Positions 56,364-64,000 of a stretch of 64,000 nt of DNA are shown here, one piece after another. A program made the position numbers and the translations under genes. How positions within the stretch are numbered: the stretch's first letter is position 1; every line of letters begins with the position of its first letter. The notes under the pieces are model-generated. The model searched no databases, was not told the origin of the DNA, and saw nothing but the letters and a program-made list of their open reading frames with translations. Location of the stretch: the NCBI RefSeq assembly GCF_003290125.1, contig NZ_QMKH01000004.1:1-64000 (forward strand). Reading direction: 5' to 3'. The stretch comes from Microvirga flavescens. Lineage in GTDB: Bacteria; Pseudomonadota; Alphaproteobacteria; Rhizobiales; Beijerinckiaceae.

Positions 56364-59300
56364 CCAACCCTCTCCGTGGTCTTGCCTGTCCTGAATTCAT
56401 TCGGGACGAAGTCTTGTCCGAGATCTTCGAAGCGACCGTCCGCCGAAGCCCGTATCGGATCGCGATCATCGACGGTGATGTGCGGCTGACTTACGAGGGG
56501 CTCGATCGCGCGGCCTCGGCGATCGCTCGTGGGCTCGTCGCTCAAGGGATTGGGCCGGGGCACGTGGTGGGTCTTTGGATGCCGCGCGGCTCCGATCTTC
56601 TGATCGCTCAACTCGCTATCACGAAAACAGGCGCTGCCTGGCTGCCGTTCGATGCGGAAGCTCCGGTTGAGCGCGTCGCCGCGTGCCTGGCCGACGCCGA
56701 GGCGAGGGGGCTCCTGGTGCCGGACGACTGGGCTGAGCGTGCCGCCTTGTCGGGAGTGAGGGTTTTTACGCCGGACGCGATGGCTGCGGCGGGGCAGGGG
56801 GGCGTCCTTTCCCCTCGCGACCAAGGCCTTTCCGCCGACCGCCCGGCATACATGATTTATACCTCCGGCTCGACAGGCAGGCCGAAAGGCATCGTCGTCA
56901 CTCATCGCAACATCTGCCACTACCTCCGCGCGTCCAATGCCGTCTACGGCATCCACGCGGAAGACGTTGTTCTTCAGGCCTGCTCTGCCGCCTTCGATCT
57001 GTCGATGGAGGAGATCTGGGTTCCGTATCTCGTCGGCGCGACGCTTTGGGTCGCGCGGCAGGAGCTGCTGGTTGACACGGAAGCGCTTGCACAAGGAATG
57101 CACGATGCTTGCGTGACCGTGGTCGACACGGTGCCGACCTTGCTGTCGATGATCGGGGGAGAGGTGCCGACGTTGCGCCTCATCGTGCTCGGAGGCGAGG
57201 CATGCCCGCCGGCTCTGGCTGCGCGTTTCACGGGCAATGGATGCCGTGTCTTCAACAGCTACGGCCCCACCGAAGCGACTGTGGTCGCCAGCGTTGCCGA
57301 GTTGAGCATTGGCGATCCGATCACCATCGGAGGACCGATTCCCAACTACTCCTGCTATGTCGTCGACGAGGCGTTGAGCCTTGTGGCTCCCGGCGTCCAG
57401 GGAGAGCTTCTCATCGGCGGTCCCGGCATAGCTGCGGGCTATCTGGGGCGGCCAGATCTGACCACCGAAAAATTCATCGCCAACCCGTTCGGATCAGATG
57501 GGGCCGATCCGATCCTGTATCGATCCGGGGATGCGGTCGAGATCGACGCGGCCGGTCGGATCGTTTTCCACGGACGCATTGACGATCAGGTCAAGATCAG
57601 AGGGTTCCGGGTCGAGCCCGGCGAGATCGAAAGCATTCTGGTCAGCCTGCCCGGGATCGCTCAGTCAGCTGTTGTCCTGCGCAAGGATAATGGGCTTGAC
57701 CGGCTGGTGGCGTTCCTGATGGCGGAGACAGGCATTACACCGGATGCTGCGCAACTTCGCCTCGCGTTGCGCGAGCGTCTTCCGCCTTACATGGTGCCGG
57801 CGCACTTCGAGATCATACCGGCATTTCCGCGCCTGGCGGCTTCGGGCAAGGTCGACCGCAAGGCGCTCATGGCGCTTCCTTTGGCCTTTGCCGAAAGCGT
57901 ATTGGAACAAGACGAGCCTGAAACGGAAACCGAGGCCACCCTTCTGGCGGCGGCCAAGCGCGTTTTTCCGGATCAGGTCGTGCCATTGACCGCCGATTTC
58001 TTCCTCGAGCTTGGTGGGCACTCGTTGCTGGCGGCGCGTTTCGTGTCGGTCGTTCGTGAAGTCCCACTCCTTGCGGGCATAACCTTGCAGGATGTCTATT
58101 CGGGGCGCTCTCTGCGCGAAATCGCCGTCCGACTCGATTCACGCGTGAAGCAGAATGAAAACGCCTCCCAACGAGAGTTTGGTTTCGTTCCGCCGCCGCT
58201 GGCGCGTCGCGTGCTGTGCGGCCTGGGGCAGGCGGCTGCCATGCCGTTTATTCTGACGCTAATGTCAGCGCCGTGGCTCAGCATCTTCATCAGCTACACA
58301 CTGCTCACGGGTGAGGATGCCTCTCTGCTACGGGACACGAGCTGGGTCTTCCTCGCCTATATGCTCGTGACCGTTGCGACCACCTTCATCGCCATTGCCT
58401 CCAAATGGCTGATTATCGGGCGGATCAAACCTGGTCGCTATCCTCTCTGGGGCTTTTATTACTACAGGCTCTGGCTCGTTCAGCGGATCTTGAGCCTCGT
58501 TCACATGAAGTGGTTCCAGAACTCGCCCGCCATGCGCATCTATCTGCGCTTGCTCGGAGCGAAGGTCGGCGCCGAGGCTCTTATTTCCGAGATCGATGCG
58601 GGTGCTCCCGATCTCGTCGAAATCGGCGATCACGCCAGCATCGGCGGCAAGGTGACGATCTCCAACGCGCGTGTCGTCGGCAATGAACTGGTGATCGGCC
58701 CCGTCATCATTGGGCGCGATGTGTCCATCGGCTCGTCCTGCGTGGTTGAAAATGACGTCACAATCGGGGAGGGGGCAGAACTTGCCGATCTGACGGCGGT
58801 GAAGGCCGGCTCGACCCTTGGGGCCTGGGAACAGTGGAGAGGCTCGCCCGCGGCCAAAGTCGGCGCCGTCGATCCGGTGCATCTTCCCCCGGCTGCCGAG
58901 GCCACTCCGCTGCGGCGCAACCTCCTCGCCGTCTTTTACATCGTGATGCTGATCGTAGCGCCGCCGATTGCGCTCATCCCCATCGTGCCGGCCTTCCATG
59001 TGATGGAAGTCATCGACAGCTGGATTCACCCGCTCGTCCACATCCACTATCTCTATTACATGCCGCTTCTGGCGCTGCCGGCGGCGGCGCTGATGATCTT
59101 CGCAACGGTGCTTCTGATCGCGGCGATCCGCTGGATTTTGCTGCCGCGCCTGCGCCCCGGCGTCTATTCCGTCTACAGCGGCCTCTACGCCCGCAAGTGG
59201 ATCGTCGGCCTTGCGACGGAAGTCATGCTCGAAGTGCTCTCGTCTCTGTTTGCGACGGTCTACATGCGGGCCTGGTATCGTTTGATGGGGGCCAAGATCG

Positions 59301-60364
59301 GCAAGGGATCGGAGATCTCGACGAACCTTGCCGGCCGGTTCGACCTGATAGAACTCGGAGACCAGAACTTTATCGCCGATGACGTGGTTCTTGGCGATGA
59401 GGAGATGCGTCGTGGCTGGATGACGCTCGGCACGGTCAAAACCGGCTCCCGCGTTTTCATCGGCAACGATGCTGTCGTCCCTCCTGGTTATGCTATCGCG
59501 ACCGGGGCGCTGATCGGCGTGAAATCCAAGCCGCCGGAAGGCGGGAAGGTGGGCGCGGACGAGACATGGTTCGGCTCGCCGCCGATCCAGTTGCCTGTGC
59601 GCCAGCGTTTCAACGCCGCCGTCACGGATACTTATGAGCCTTCCAAGTGGCTGAAAATTACGCGGGCGCTTTTCGAGGCCTTCAATATCACGCTTCCCAC
59701 CGCTCTCTTCATCACCTTCGCGACGATGGCGATGGAAGTCCTGACGTCCTCCGTTCTGGAAGGGCGCTGGGGAACGGCGTTGGGGCTGTGCGTTCTGGCG
59801 AGCGTCGTGATCTCGGTGGCGCAGCTTCTGGTGAGCGTCGCCTACAAGTGGCTGCTGATGGGGACCTACAAGCCGACCATGCACCCGATGTGGTCCTGGT
59901 GGGCGCTTCGCACGGAGGCTGTCTCCGTCATGTATTGGGGCATGGCGGGTAAGGCGATCCTCGATCATTTCCGGGGAACGCCGTTCCTGCCCTGGGCCTT
60001 GCGGCTGTTCGGCACCAAAACCGGGCAGGGGGTCTACATGGATACGACCGACATCACGGAGTTCGACTGCGTCGATATTGGCGACTTTGCCGTCGTCAAT
60101 GCCAACGCCATCCTGCAAACCCACCTCTACGAGGATCGGCTGATGAAGGTGGGCCGCATCAAGGTCGGAACCGGCGTCACCGTCAGTTCGGGCTCGACCG
60201 TTCTCTACGACACCAATCTCGGCAACTTCTCCACGCTCGGGCCTCTGACGCTCGTGATGAAGGGAGAGGCAATTCCGGTTGGCAGCGAGTGGTGGGGTTC
60301 TCCAGCCCAAACATTCGTACAGGAGGCAGTTGCTCCAAGCCTGACTCCTCAACTGGCTGGCTAA
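56360..60364 (+). CDS. Pls/PosA-type membrane NRPS (poly-amino-acid synthetase-like)
   Basis: 1334 residues. Seen: an adenylation domain (~10-510) with A3 YTSGSTGRPKG (167-177), A4 FDLSMEEIW, A5 NSYGPTEATV, A7 LYRSGD, A8 GRIDDQVKIRGFRVEPGEIE and A10 LAASGKVDRKAL; a carrier domain (~525-600, LGGHSLL with Ser 555); then no condensation or thioesterase domain but three membrane-helix pairs (~620-690, ~855-935, ~1100-1175), each followed by a left-handed hexapeptide-repeat-like domain. Known: this is the layout of epsilon-poly-lysine synthetase (Pls) and relatives, where the tandem domains polymerise one amino acid through isopeptide bonds at the membrane. Hand-aligned specificity residues suggest a cationic amino acid. 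Confidence 0.93.
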   Translation: MTNPLRGLACPEFIRDEVLSEIFEATVRRSPYRIAIIDGDVRLTYEGLDRAASAIARGLVAQGIGPGHVVGLWMPRGSDLLIAQLAITKTGAAWLPFDAEAPVERVAACLADAEARGLLVPDDWAERAALSGVRVFTPDAMAAAGQGGVLSPRDQGLSADRPAYMIYTSGSTGRPKGIVVTHRNICHYLRASNAVYGIHAEDVVLQACSAAFDLSMEEIWVPYLVGATLWVARQELLVDTEALAQGMHDACVTVVDTVPTLLSMIGGEVPTLRLIVLGGEACPPALAARFTGNGCRVFNSYGPTEATVVASVAELSIGDPITIGGPIPNYSCYVVDEALSLVAPGVQGELLIGGPGIAAGYLGRPDLTTEKFIANPFGSDGADPILYRSGDAVEIDAAGRIVFHGRIDDQVKIRGFRVEPGEIESILVSLPGIAQSAVVLRKDNGLDRLVAFLMAETGITPDAAQLRLALRERLPPYMVPAHFEIIPAFPRLAASGKVDRKALMALPLAFAESVLEQDEPETETEATLLAAAKRVFPDQVVPLTADFFLELGGHSLLAARFVSVVREVPLLAGITLQDVYSGRSLREIAVRLDSRVKQNENASQREFGFVPPPLARRVLCGLGQAAAMPFILTLMSAPWLSIFISYTLLTGEDASLLRDTSWVFLAYMLVTVATTFIAIASKWLIIGRIKPGRYPLWGFYYYRLWLVQRILSLVHMKWFQNSPAMRIYLRLLGAKVGAEALISEIDAGAPDLVEIGDHASIGGKVTISNARVVGNELVIGPVIIGRDVSIGSSCVVENDVTIGEGAELADLTAVKAGSTLGAWEQWRGSPAAKVGAVDPVHLPPAAEATPLRRNLLAVFYIVMLIVAPPIALIPIVPAFHVMEVIDSWIHPLVHIHYLYYMPLLALPAAALMIFATVLLIAAIRWILLPRLRPGVYSVYSGLYARKWIVGLATEVMLEVLSSLFATVYMRAWYRLMGAKIGKGSEISTNLAGRFDLIELGDQNFIADDVVLGDEEMRRGWMTLGTVKTGSRVFIGNDAVVPPGYAIATGALIGVKSKPPEGGKVGADETWFGSPPIQLPVRQRFNAAVTDTYEPSKWLKITRALFEAFNITLPTALFITFATMAMEVLTSSVLEGRWGTALGLCVLASVVISVAQLLVSVAYKWLLMGTYKPTMHPMWSWWALRTEAVSVMYWGMAGKAILDHFRGTPFLPWALRLFGTKTGQGVYMDTTDITEFDCVDIGDFAVVNANAILQTHLYEDRLMKVGRIKVGTGVTVSSGSTVLYDTNLGNFSTLGPLTLVMKGEAIPVGSEWWGSPAQTFVQEAVAPSLTPQLAG

Positions 60365-60597
60365 GCGGGCCCGTTTTCAACTGGCGCCAGGTTAGGATCG
60401 ACAGCGTCCGGCCGCGGCGTGAAGGCCATTGATCTGTGCCGGCTAAAGCGCAGCTCGTGTGGGTCGATAGCGAACCGTTTCAGCTTGGCTTGAAGACTGG
60501 CGTCAAAAGCCGTCCTCAGGTCATTGGAGTTTGCGCGACCAGGCTTGCGAGCGGGAAAAAGGGGCGGCTCTTTAACGTCCGCGATGTGCCGTCTCAC
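60361..60597 (-). CDS. Possible small basic protein, unknown
   Basis: 78 codons from GTG 60597, directly after an in-frame stop and with only a weak GGA before it. The chain reads like a real protein (PLFPARKPGRANSNDLRTAF, a helix ASLQAKLKRFAIDPHELRF) and its stop overlaps the NRPS stop by 3 bases in the convergent manner of other pairs here (queF, pncC, mazG). No family recognised. If not real, the 323-base gap 60365-60687 holds nothing else that I can identify. Confidence 0.35.
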   Translation of the reverse strand: MRRHIADVKEPPLFPARKPGRANSNDLRTAFDASLQAKLKRFAIDPHELRFSRHRSMAFTPRPDAVDPNLAPVENGPA

Positions 60598-60687
60598 CTA
60601 TTCCGAGTCTGTAATCTGAAATTTCGCTGATTTATTAACGATCAACGTTTTGCTGACTTTGAGTCCAATCTCACGAAACCCGAGTCC

Positions 60688-62016
60688 TTAATACGCGCTC
60701 TGGGCAATGACGTGGAAGAAGCTTCCTGTCACATATCCGCTGCGATGGCCGGCCGTTCCGAGATCGGTGCCCTCGGCATCCGCAATCATGGCAAATGCCG
60801 AGGCTCTGGCGCCGTCGCTCGCTGTCACGGAAGCATAGTGGAATTCATGGCCAACAAGGCATTGTCCGCTCCGCCCGAGCGGGCCGTCGTGCAGGAGCCG
60901 TGCCACACGATATCCGAGATGAATCTCGCGCTTAGCGTAACTCGTGTCCACCGGAAGCAAGCCCGCCATTTCGTGGGTATGGCCGCTGCCATCCTCCAGT
61001 GTGCGGCCCAAGACCATGTAGCCTCCGCATTCTCCGTGAACCGGGTACTTCTCCGCGAAGAGATGTAAGCCTGTCAAAAATTGGCGGGCATTGGATATGC
61101 GGCCTGCATGAAGCTCTGGATAGCCTCCAGGGAGCCAGCATGAATCGCAGCCAGAGGGGGGAGGCTCATCCGCGAGCGGGGAGAAGGTGACGATCTCCGC
61201 GCCCGCGGCTCGCCAACCAGCGAGCACATGCGGATAGATGAACGAGAATGCCCGATCGAAAGCCAGCGCGATACGTTGCCCCGGTGGAGGAAGGATTTGG
61301 GTCGGCTCGATCGGCGCGGCGCGGATCGGCTTGGTAAACGTCACAAGGCGATCGAGATCGATTGCTTGGTCAATTGTGTCGGCGAGCCTTTCGAGCTTGG
61401 TCTCAAGTTCCTCCGTCTCCGCTGCCTGGACGAGACCAAGGTGGCGTTCAGGCAGGGCCAGCCCGGAATTTCGCATCAGAGCTCCGACCACCGGCAGACC
61501 GATCCGAGCCATGCCATCCTCCACCAATCGGCGATGACGCTCACTCGCTACGTTGTTCAAGATGACGCCTTGAACATTAATGCGAGGATCGAAACTGGCG
61601 CAGCCGAGCGCCACGGCCGCTGCCGATTGAGCATGGCCCGAAACATCGAGAACGAGAACGACAGGCCAATCGAATAGGGCGGCGATGTCGGCGCTCGCAC
61701 CTGTGCGGCCTGTCTCCTGACGGACCCCATCGAAAAGGCCCATGGAGCCCTCTGCAATGATGAGATCCGCGTCTTGCGCGGTATCGGCGACAATCTTCGT
61801 CAGGAGAGGCGCACTCATGGCAAAGCTGTCGACATTGAAGCTTGGCGCGCCCGTTGCTGCGGCGTGAAAGGCTGGGTCGATGTAGTCGGGTCCGCATTTC
61901 AATCCGCGGACACGCAGCCCCTGGCGCGTCAGAGCACGCAGCAGCCCAAGCACCACAGTGGTCTTGCCCGATCCTGATCGTGGAGCGGCAATGAGAAGGC
62001 CACGCGCCCCCGTCAT
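60688..62016 (-). CDS. cobB: Hydrogenobyrinate a,c-diamide synthase CobB
   Basis: 442 residues. Seen: an N-terminal P-loop domain APRSGSGKTTVVLGLL (~11-26), LKCGPDYIDPAFH, EGSMGLFDGV, and a C-terminal class I glutaminase domain with LPGGYPELHA and the nucleophile motif VHGECGGYMVLG (~335-346). It amidates the a and c side chains of hydrogenobyrinic acid with glutamine and ATP (aerobic cobalamin pathway). Last gene of the operon; its ATG overlaps cobA. Confidence 0.96.
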   Translation of the reverse strand: MTGARGLLIAAPRSGSGKTTVVLGLLRALTRQGLRVRGLKCGPDYIDPAFHAAATGAPSFNVDSFAMSAPLLTKIVADTAQDADLIIAEGSMGLFDGVRQETGRTGASADIAALFDWPVVLVLDVSGHAQSAAAVALGCASFDPRINVQGVILNNVASERHRRLVEDGMARIGLPVVGALMRNSGLALPERHLGLVQAAETEELETKLERLADTIDQAIDLDRLVTFTKPIRAAPIEPTQILPPPGQRIALAFDRAFSFIYPHVLAGWRAAGAEIVTFSPLADEPPPSGCDSCWLPGGYPELHAGRISNARQFLTGLHLFAEKYPVHGECGGYMVLGRTLEDGSGHTHEMAGLLPVDTSYAKREIHLGYRVARLLHDGPLGRSGQCLVGHEFHYASVTASDGARASAFAMIADAEGTDLGTAGHRSGYVTGSFFHVIAQSAY

Positions 62017-62831
62017 TGTGCGGCCTCGTTGCTGAACTCCAAAAGATGATTGGCGATGGCTGAGCGGAACGCAGCGACGGCTCCGATGGCGATGACGGCG
62101 GGCGAGCGGATCTCTCCCTCTTGCACCAGCCGAGGCAGGTTCAGGAGCGTTGCATCCACGAGTCTTTCGCGGGACGTCGTTGCGGCGTGAGCAACGATTA
62201 CGGGAGTAGATCCCGCAAGCCCGCCTTGCATCAACTCATCGACGATGTCGGCGATGTTCGACACCGCCATGTAAAGAATGATCGGCGCTCCTGCGCGGGC
62301 CAGCGCCGCCCAGTCCATGGACGCATCCGGCGCACAATGGCCCGTTGCCAGGATTACGGCGTGGTTGGTGGCGCGGGTCGTTGCCGGAATGCCATGAATG
62401 GCGAGCGTAGCAAGGCCGCTCGATAAACCGGGAATGATCCGGAAATGAATGCCGGCTTCGGTAAGGGCCAACGCTTCCTCGCCGCCCCGGCCGAAGATGA
62501 AAGGATCGCCGCCCTTCAGTCGCAAAACCCGTTTACCCATCCGGGCAAGTGTGATGAGGCGCTCGCAAATTGCCTCTTGGGACACTGACGGAAGACCGCC
62601 TCGCTTTCCCACATCTTCGAGAACGGCGTCCTTGCGGGCGAGCGAAAGCACGCCGGGATCGATAAGGGCATCATGGACGACGACATCGGCTGCCGCGAGC
62701 GCGTTCAGAGCATGAATGGTCAGAAAACCGGGATCGCCCGGTCCGGCCCCGACCAGCCATACCGTGCCCGGTGCGAAGGGAGGGGAGAGACGTGAAAGTG
62801 AGGTCATGAACCCCTCTGACTCAGGCTTCAT
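62013..62831 (-). CDS. cobA: Uroporphyrinogen-III C-methyltransferase CobA
   Basis: 272 residues. Seen: [66 protein letters not shown] (GITS in many homologues) and [21 protein letters not shown]-dependent methylation of uroporphyrinogen III to precorrin-2, the branch into cobalamin. No CysG-type oxidase/ferrochelatase domain. ATGA overlaps on both sides. Confidence 0.96.
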   Translation of the reverse strand: MKPESEGFMTSLSRLSPPFAPGTVWLVGAGPGDPGFLTIHALNALAAADVVVHDALIDPGVLSLARKDAVLEDVGKRGGLPSVSQEAICERLITLARMGKRVLRLKGGDPFIFGRGGEEALALTEAGIHFRIIPGLSSGLATLAIHGIPATTRATNHAVILATGHCAPDASMDWAALARAGAPIILYMAVSNIADIVDELMQGGLAGSTPVIVAHAATTSRERLVDATLLNLPRLVQEGEIRSPAVIAIGAVAAFRSAIANHLLEFSNEAAQ

Positions 62832-63601
62832 CGGATACTCTCCTTCAGGCCGGGCCTGAAGCGGCGATCGTAATCTGCCGAATAGAGGGCGCTGTCGCGA
62901 AAGTCCGATGCATCGAGAGCGCGGCCAACCAGGATGAGGGCTGTTCGTTCCAGCTTTTCCGCCCGCACCATCGAGGCGATCGTTCCGAGCGGGCCCTTCA
63001 GCACTCGCTCATCCGGCCACGAGGCACGCCAAACGACCGCTGACGGGCAATCCGCTCCATAGGCTGGAAGCAGATCTTCGACCACCTGTTCGATGACATG
63101 AATCGACAGATGGATCGCGAGCGTTGCCTTCGTCTGAGCAAAGGTTGCGAGGCGCTCGGTTTCCGGCATCAAGGAGGCTCGTCCCGAGGTCCGGGTCAGC
63201 ACGACCGACTGTGCGACCTCGGGCACGGTCAATTCACGTCCGAGCGTGGCCGCTGCCGCGGCGAAAGCAGGGACGCCCGGCGTGAGTGTGTAGGGAATGC
63301 CGAGACGGTCGAGACGGCGCAACTGTTCTCCGAGCGCGCTCCAGATCGAAAGGTCTCCGGAATGAAGCCGTGCCACGTCCTCGCCTTGCCTGTGAGCGCG
63401 CTCATACTCGGCTGTGATGGCATCGAGATCCAAGGGAGCCGTGTCGACGATGCGCGCGCCGGGCGGGCACCATTGCAAGATTTCGGGCGGAATGATCGAG
63501 CCCGCGAAAAGGCACACCGGACAGCGCTCGACGAGGGAGCGGCCGCGCACCGTGATGAGATCGGCGGCTCCTGGGCCCGCTCCGATGAAATGCACTGTCA
63601 T
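62828..63601 (-). CDS. cobM: Precorrin-4 C11-methyltransferase CobM
   Basis: 257 residues from ATG 63601, the start that overlaps the cobE stop (ATGA) and begins the family pattern [20 protein letters not shown]. Seen: [31 protein letters not shown] and [16 protein letters not shown]-dependent methylation of precorrin-4 to precorrin-5. Confidence 0.95.
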   Translation of the reverse strand: MTVHFIGAGPGAADLITVRGRSLVERCPVCLFAGSIIPPEILQWCPPGARIVDTAPLDLDAITAEYERAHRQGEDVARLHSGDLSIWSALGEQLRRLDRLGIPYTLTPGVPAFAAAAATLGRELTVPEVAQSVVLTRTSGRASLMPETERLATFAQTKATLAIHLSIHVIEQVVEDLLPAYGADCPSAVVWRASWPDERVLKGPLGTIASMVRAEKLERTALILVGRALDASDFRDSALYSADYDRRFRPGLKESIR

Positions 63602-63990
63602 GGGGAATTCTCCGATCCTGTGGAGGCAAGAGCGCAAGTGGCGTTGGGTGAAGCAACGCGTTCGAGGACAAGTCGGGCACCCGGCCCGACGGCGCCGAGT
63701 GCTGCCGCTTCTGCCACCGAACCGACGCCGTGAGCGACAAGGGCGCGTGGCGATATCGTCCTGACCTGCGGAGCGGAGGATGCCAACGCACCTTTTCCAA
63801 CAGCAAGTGGTTTTACGGAAAGCTTGATAGCCGCATCGCTGAAGGCAGGTCGATTTGCGAGTGCCTCGATCGTCGCGAGCCCAGCCAACTGGTTCAGGCT
63901 GACAGCGGCATGCGCAAACGCCTGACGCACGAGCTCCGCAATCTCGTCGCCGGTGACACCATGCCTGAATCCAACGCCAGCGATGATCAT
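63598..63990 (-). CDS. cobE: Cobalamin biosynthesis protein CobE/CbiG C-terminal type
   Basis: 130 residues from ATG 63990; this looks complete, although the frame stays open to the window edge. Seen: [20 protein letters not shown], the family's [14 protein letters not shown] helix, and a [21 protein letters not shown] motif (the 'gs V.E aaAL' pattern). Known: CobE is a small protein of the aerobic pathway whose role is unclear; homologous to the CbiG C-terminal domain. The operon clearly continues to the right of the window. Confidence 0.9.
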   Translation of the reverse strand: MIIAGVGFRHGVTGDEIAELVRQAFAHAAVSLNQLAGLATIEALANRPAFSDAAIKLSVKPLAVGKGALASSAPQVRTISPRALVAHGVGSVAEAAALGAVGPGARLVLERVASPNATCALASTGSENSP

Positions 63991-64000
63991 GGCTTCGATA

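Noticed and set aside
60436..60630. Plus-strand small open frame after the NRPS gene
   Set aside because: No ribosome binding site and no protein-like pattern; the opposite frame is the better candidate.
63500..64000. Cobalamin riboswitch for the cob genes
   Set aside because: All cob genes here overlap by ATGA and are internal to an operon; any riboswitch would lie upstream, outside the window.

Overview
The window is chromosomal, GC-rich DNA from an alphaproteobacterium, most likely order Hyphomicrobiales (Rhizobiales) and perhaps near Methylobacteriaceae/Microvirga. That placement rests on gene order and protein character, not on a search. The gene strings ppiD-trpE-trpG-trpD-trpC-moaC-moeA, pyrG..kdsA..eno-ftsB-pdhABC-lpd-lipA and ispDF/dusB-ntrBC-ntrYX-hfq-hflX-mazG are typical alphaproteobacterial neighbourhoods, as is a PdhB that carries its own lipoyl domain.

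Layout. (1) 1-6822: two convergent genes for very large RTX/cadherin-like secreted proteins. The first is cut by the window edge and built of near-identical 107-110-residue tandem repeats. (2) 7051-14735, minus strand: moeA, moaC, trpC, trpD, trpG, trpE and ppiD, tightly packed. (3) 14871-24250: tpiA, secG, pyrG, kdsA and eno, interspersed with accessory genes (an unknown protein, a frameshifted VOC protein, DUF350, an MFS permease, queF) and palindromic intergenic repeats. (4) 24676-36224: hsp20, ftsB, the pyruvate dehydrogenase operon with two small extra genes, an esterase, an ABC-F ATPase and lipA. (5) 36232-48192: coenzyme Q-binding protein, pncC/cinA, ispDF, dusB, the two nitrogen two-component systems ntrBC and ntrYX, hfq and hflX. 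(6) 48189-60364, the most interesting part: mazG, a large MscS channel, a membrane GGDEF-EAL protein in an operon with a periplasmic cysteine-free SUOX-fold protein (a PruR/DcpA-like pterin to c-di-GMP pair), divergent folE plus a divergent 6-pyruvoyl-tetrahydropterin-synthase-like gene, then a 4'-phosphopantetheinyl transferase overlapping a 1334-residue Pls/PosA-type single-module NRPS. (7) 60688-63990, minus strand: cobE-cobM-cobA-cobB, the end of a cobalamin operon entering from the right, each gene overlapping the next by ATGA.

Working together: most genes are central metabolism and information processing (tryptophan, Mo-cofactor, glycolysis/PDH, lipoate, isoprenoid, CTP, KDO, cobalamin, nitrogen control). 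Three blocks stand out as accessory: the secreted RTX pair, the pterin/c-di-GMP module flanked by pterin-synthesis genes around a small AT-rich palindrome, and the PPTase/Pls pair that may make a cationic isopeptide polymer. No tRNA, rRNA, CRISPR array, transposase or phage gene was seen.
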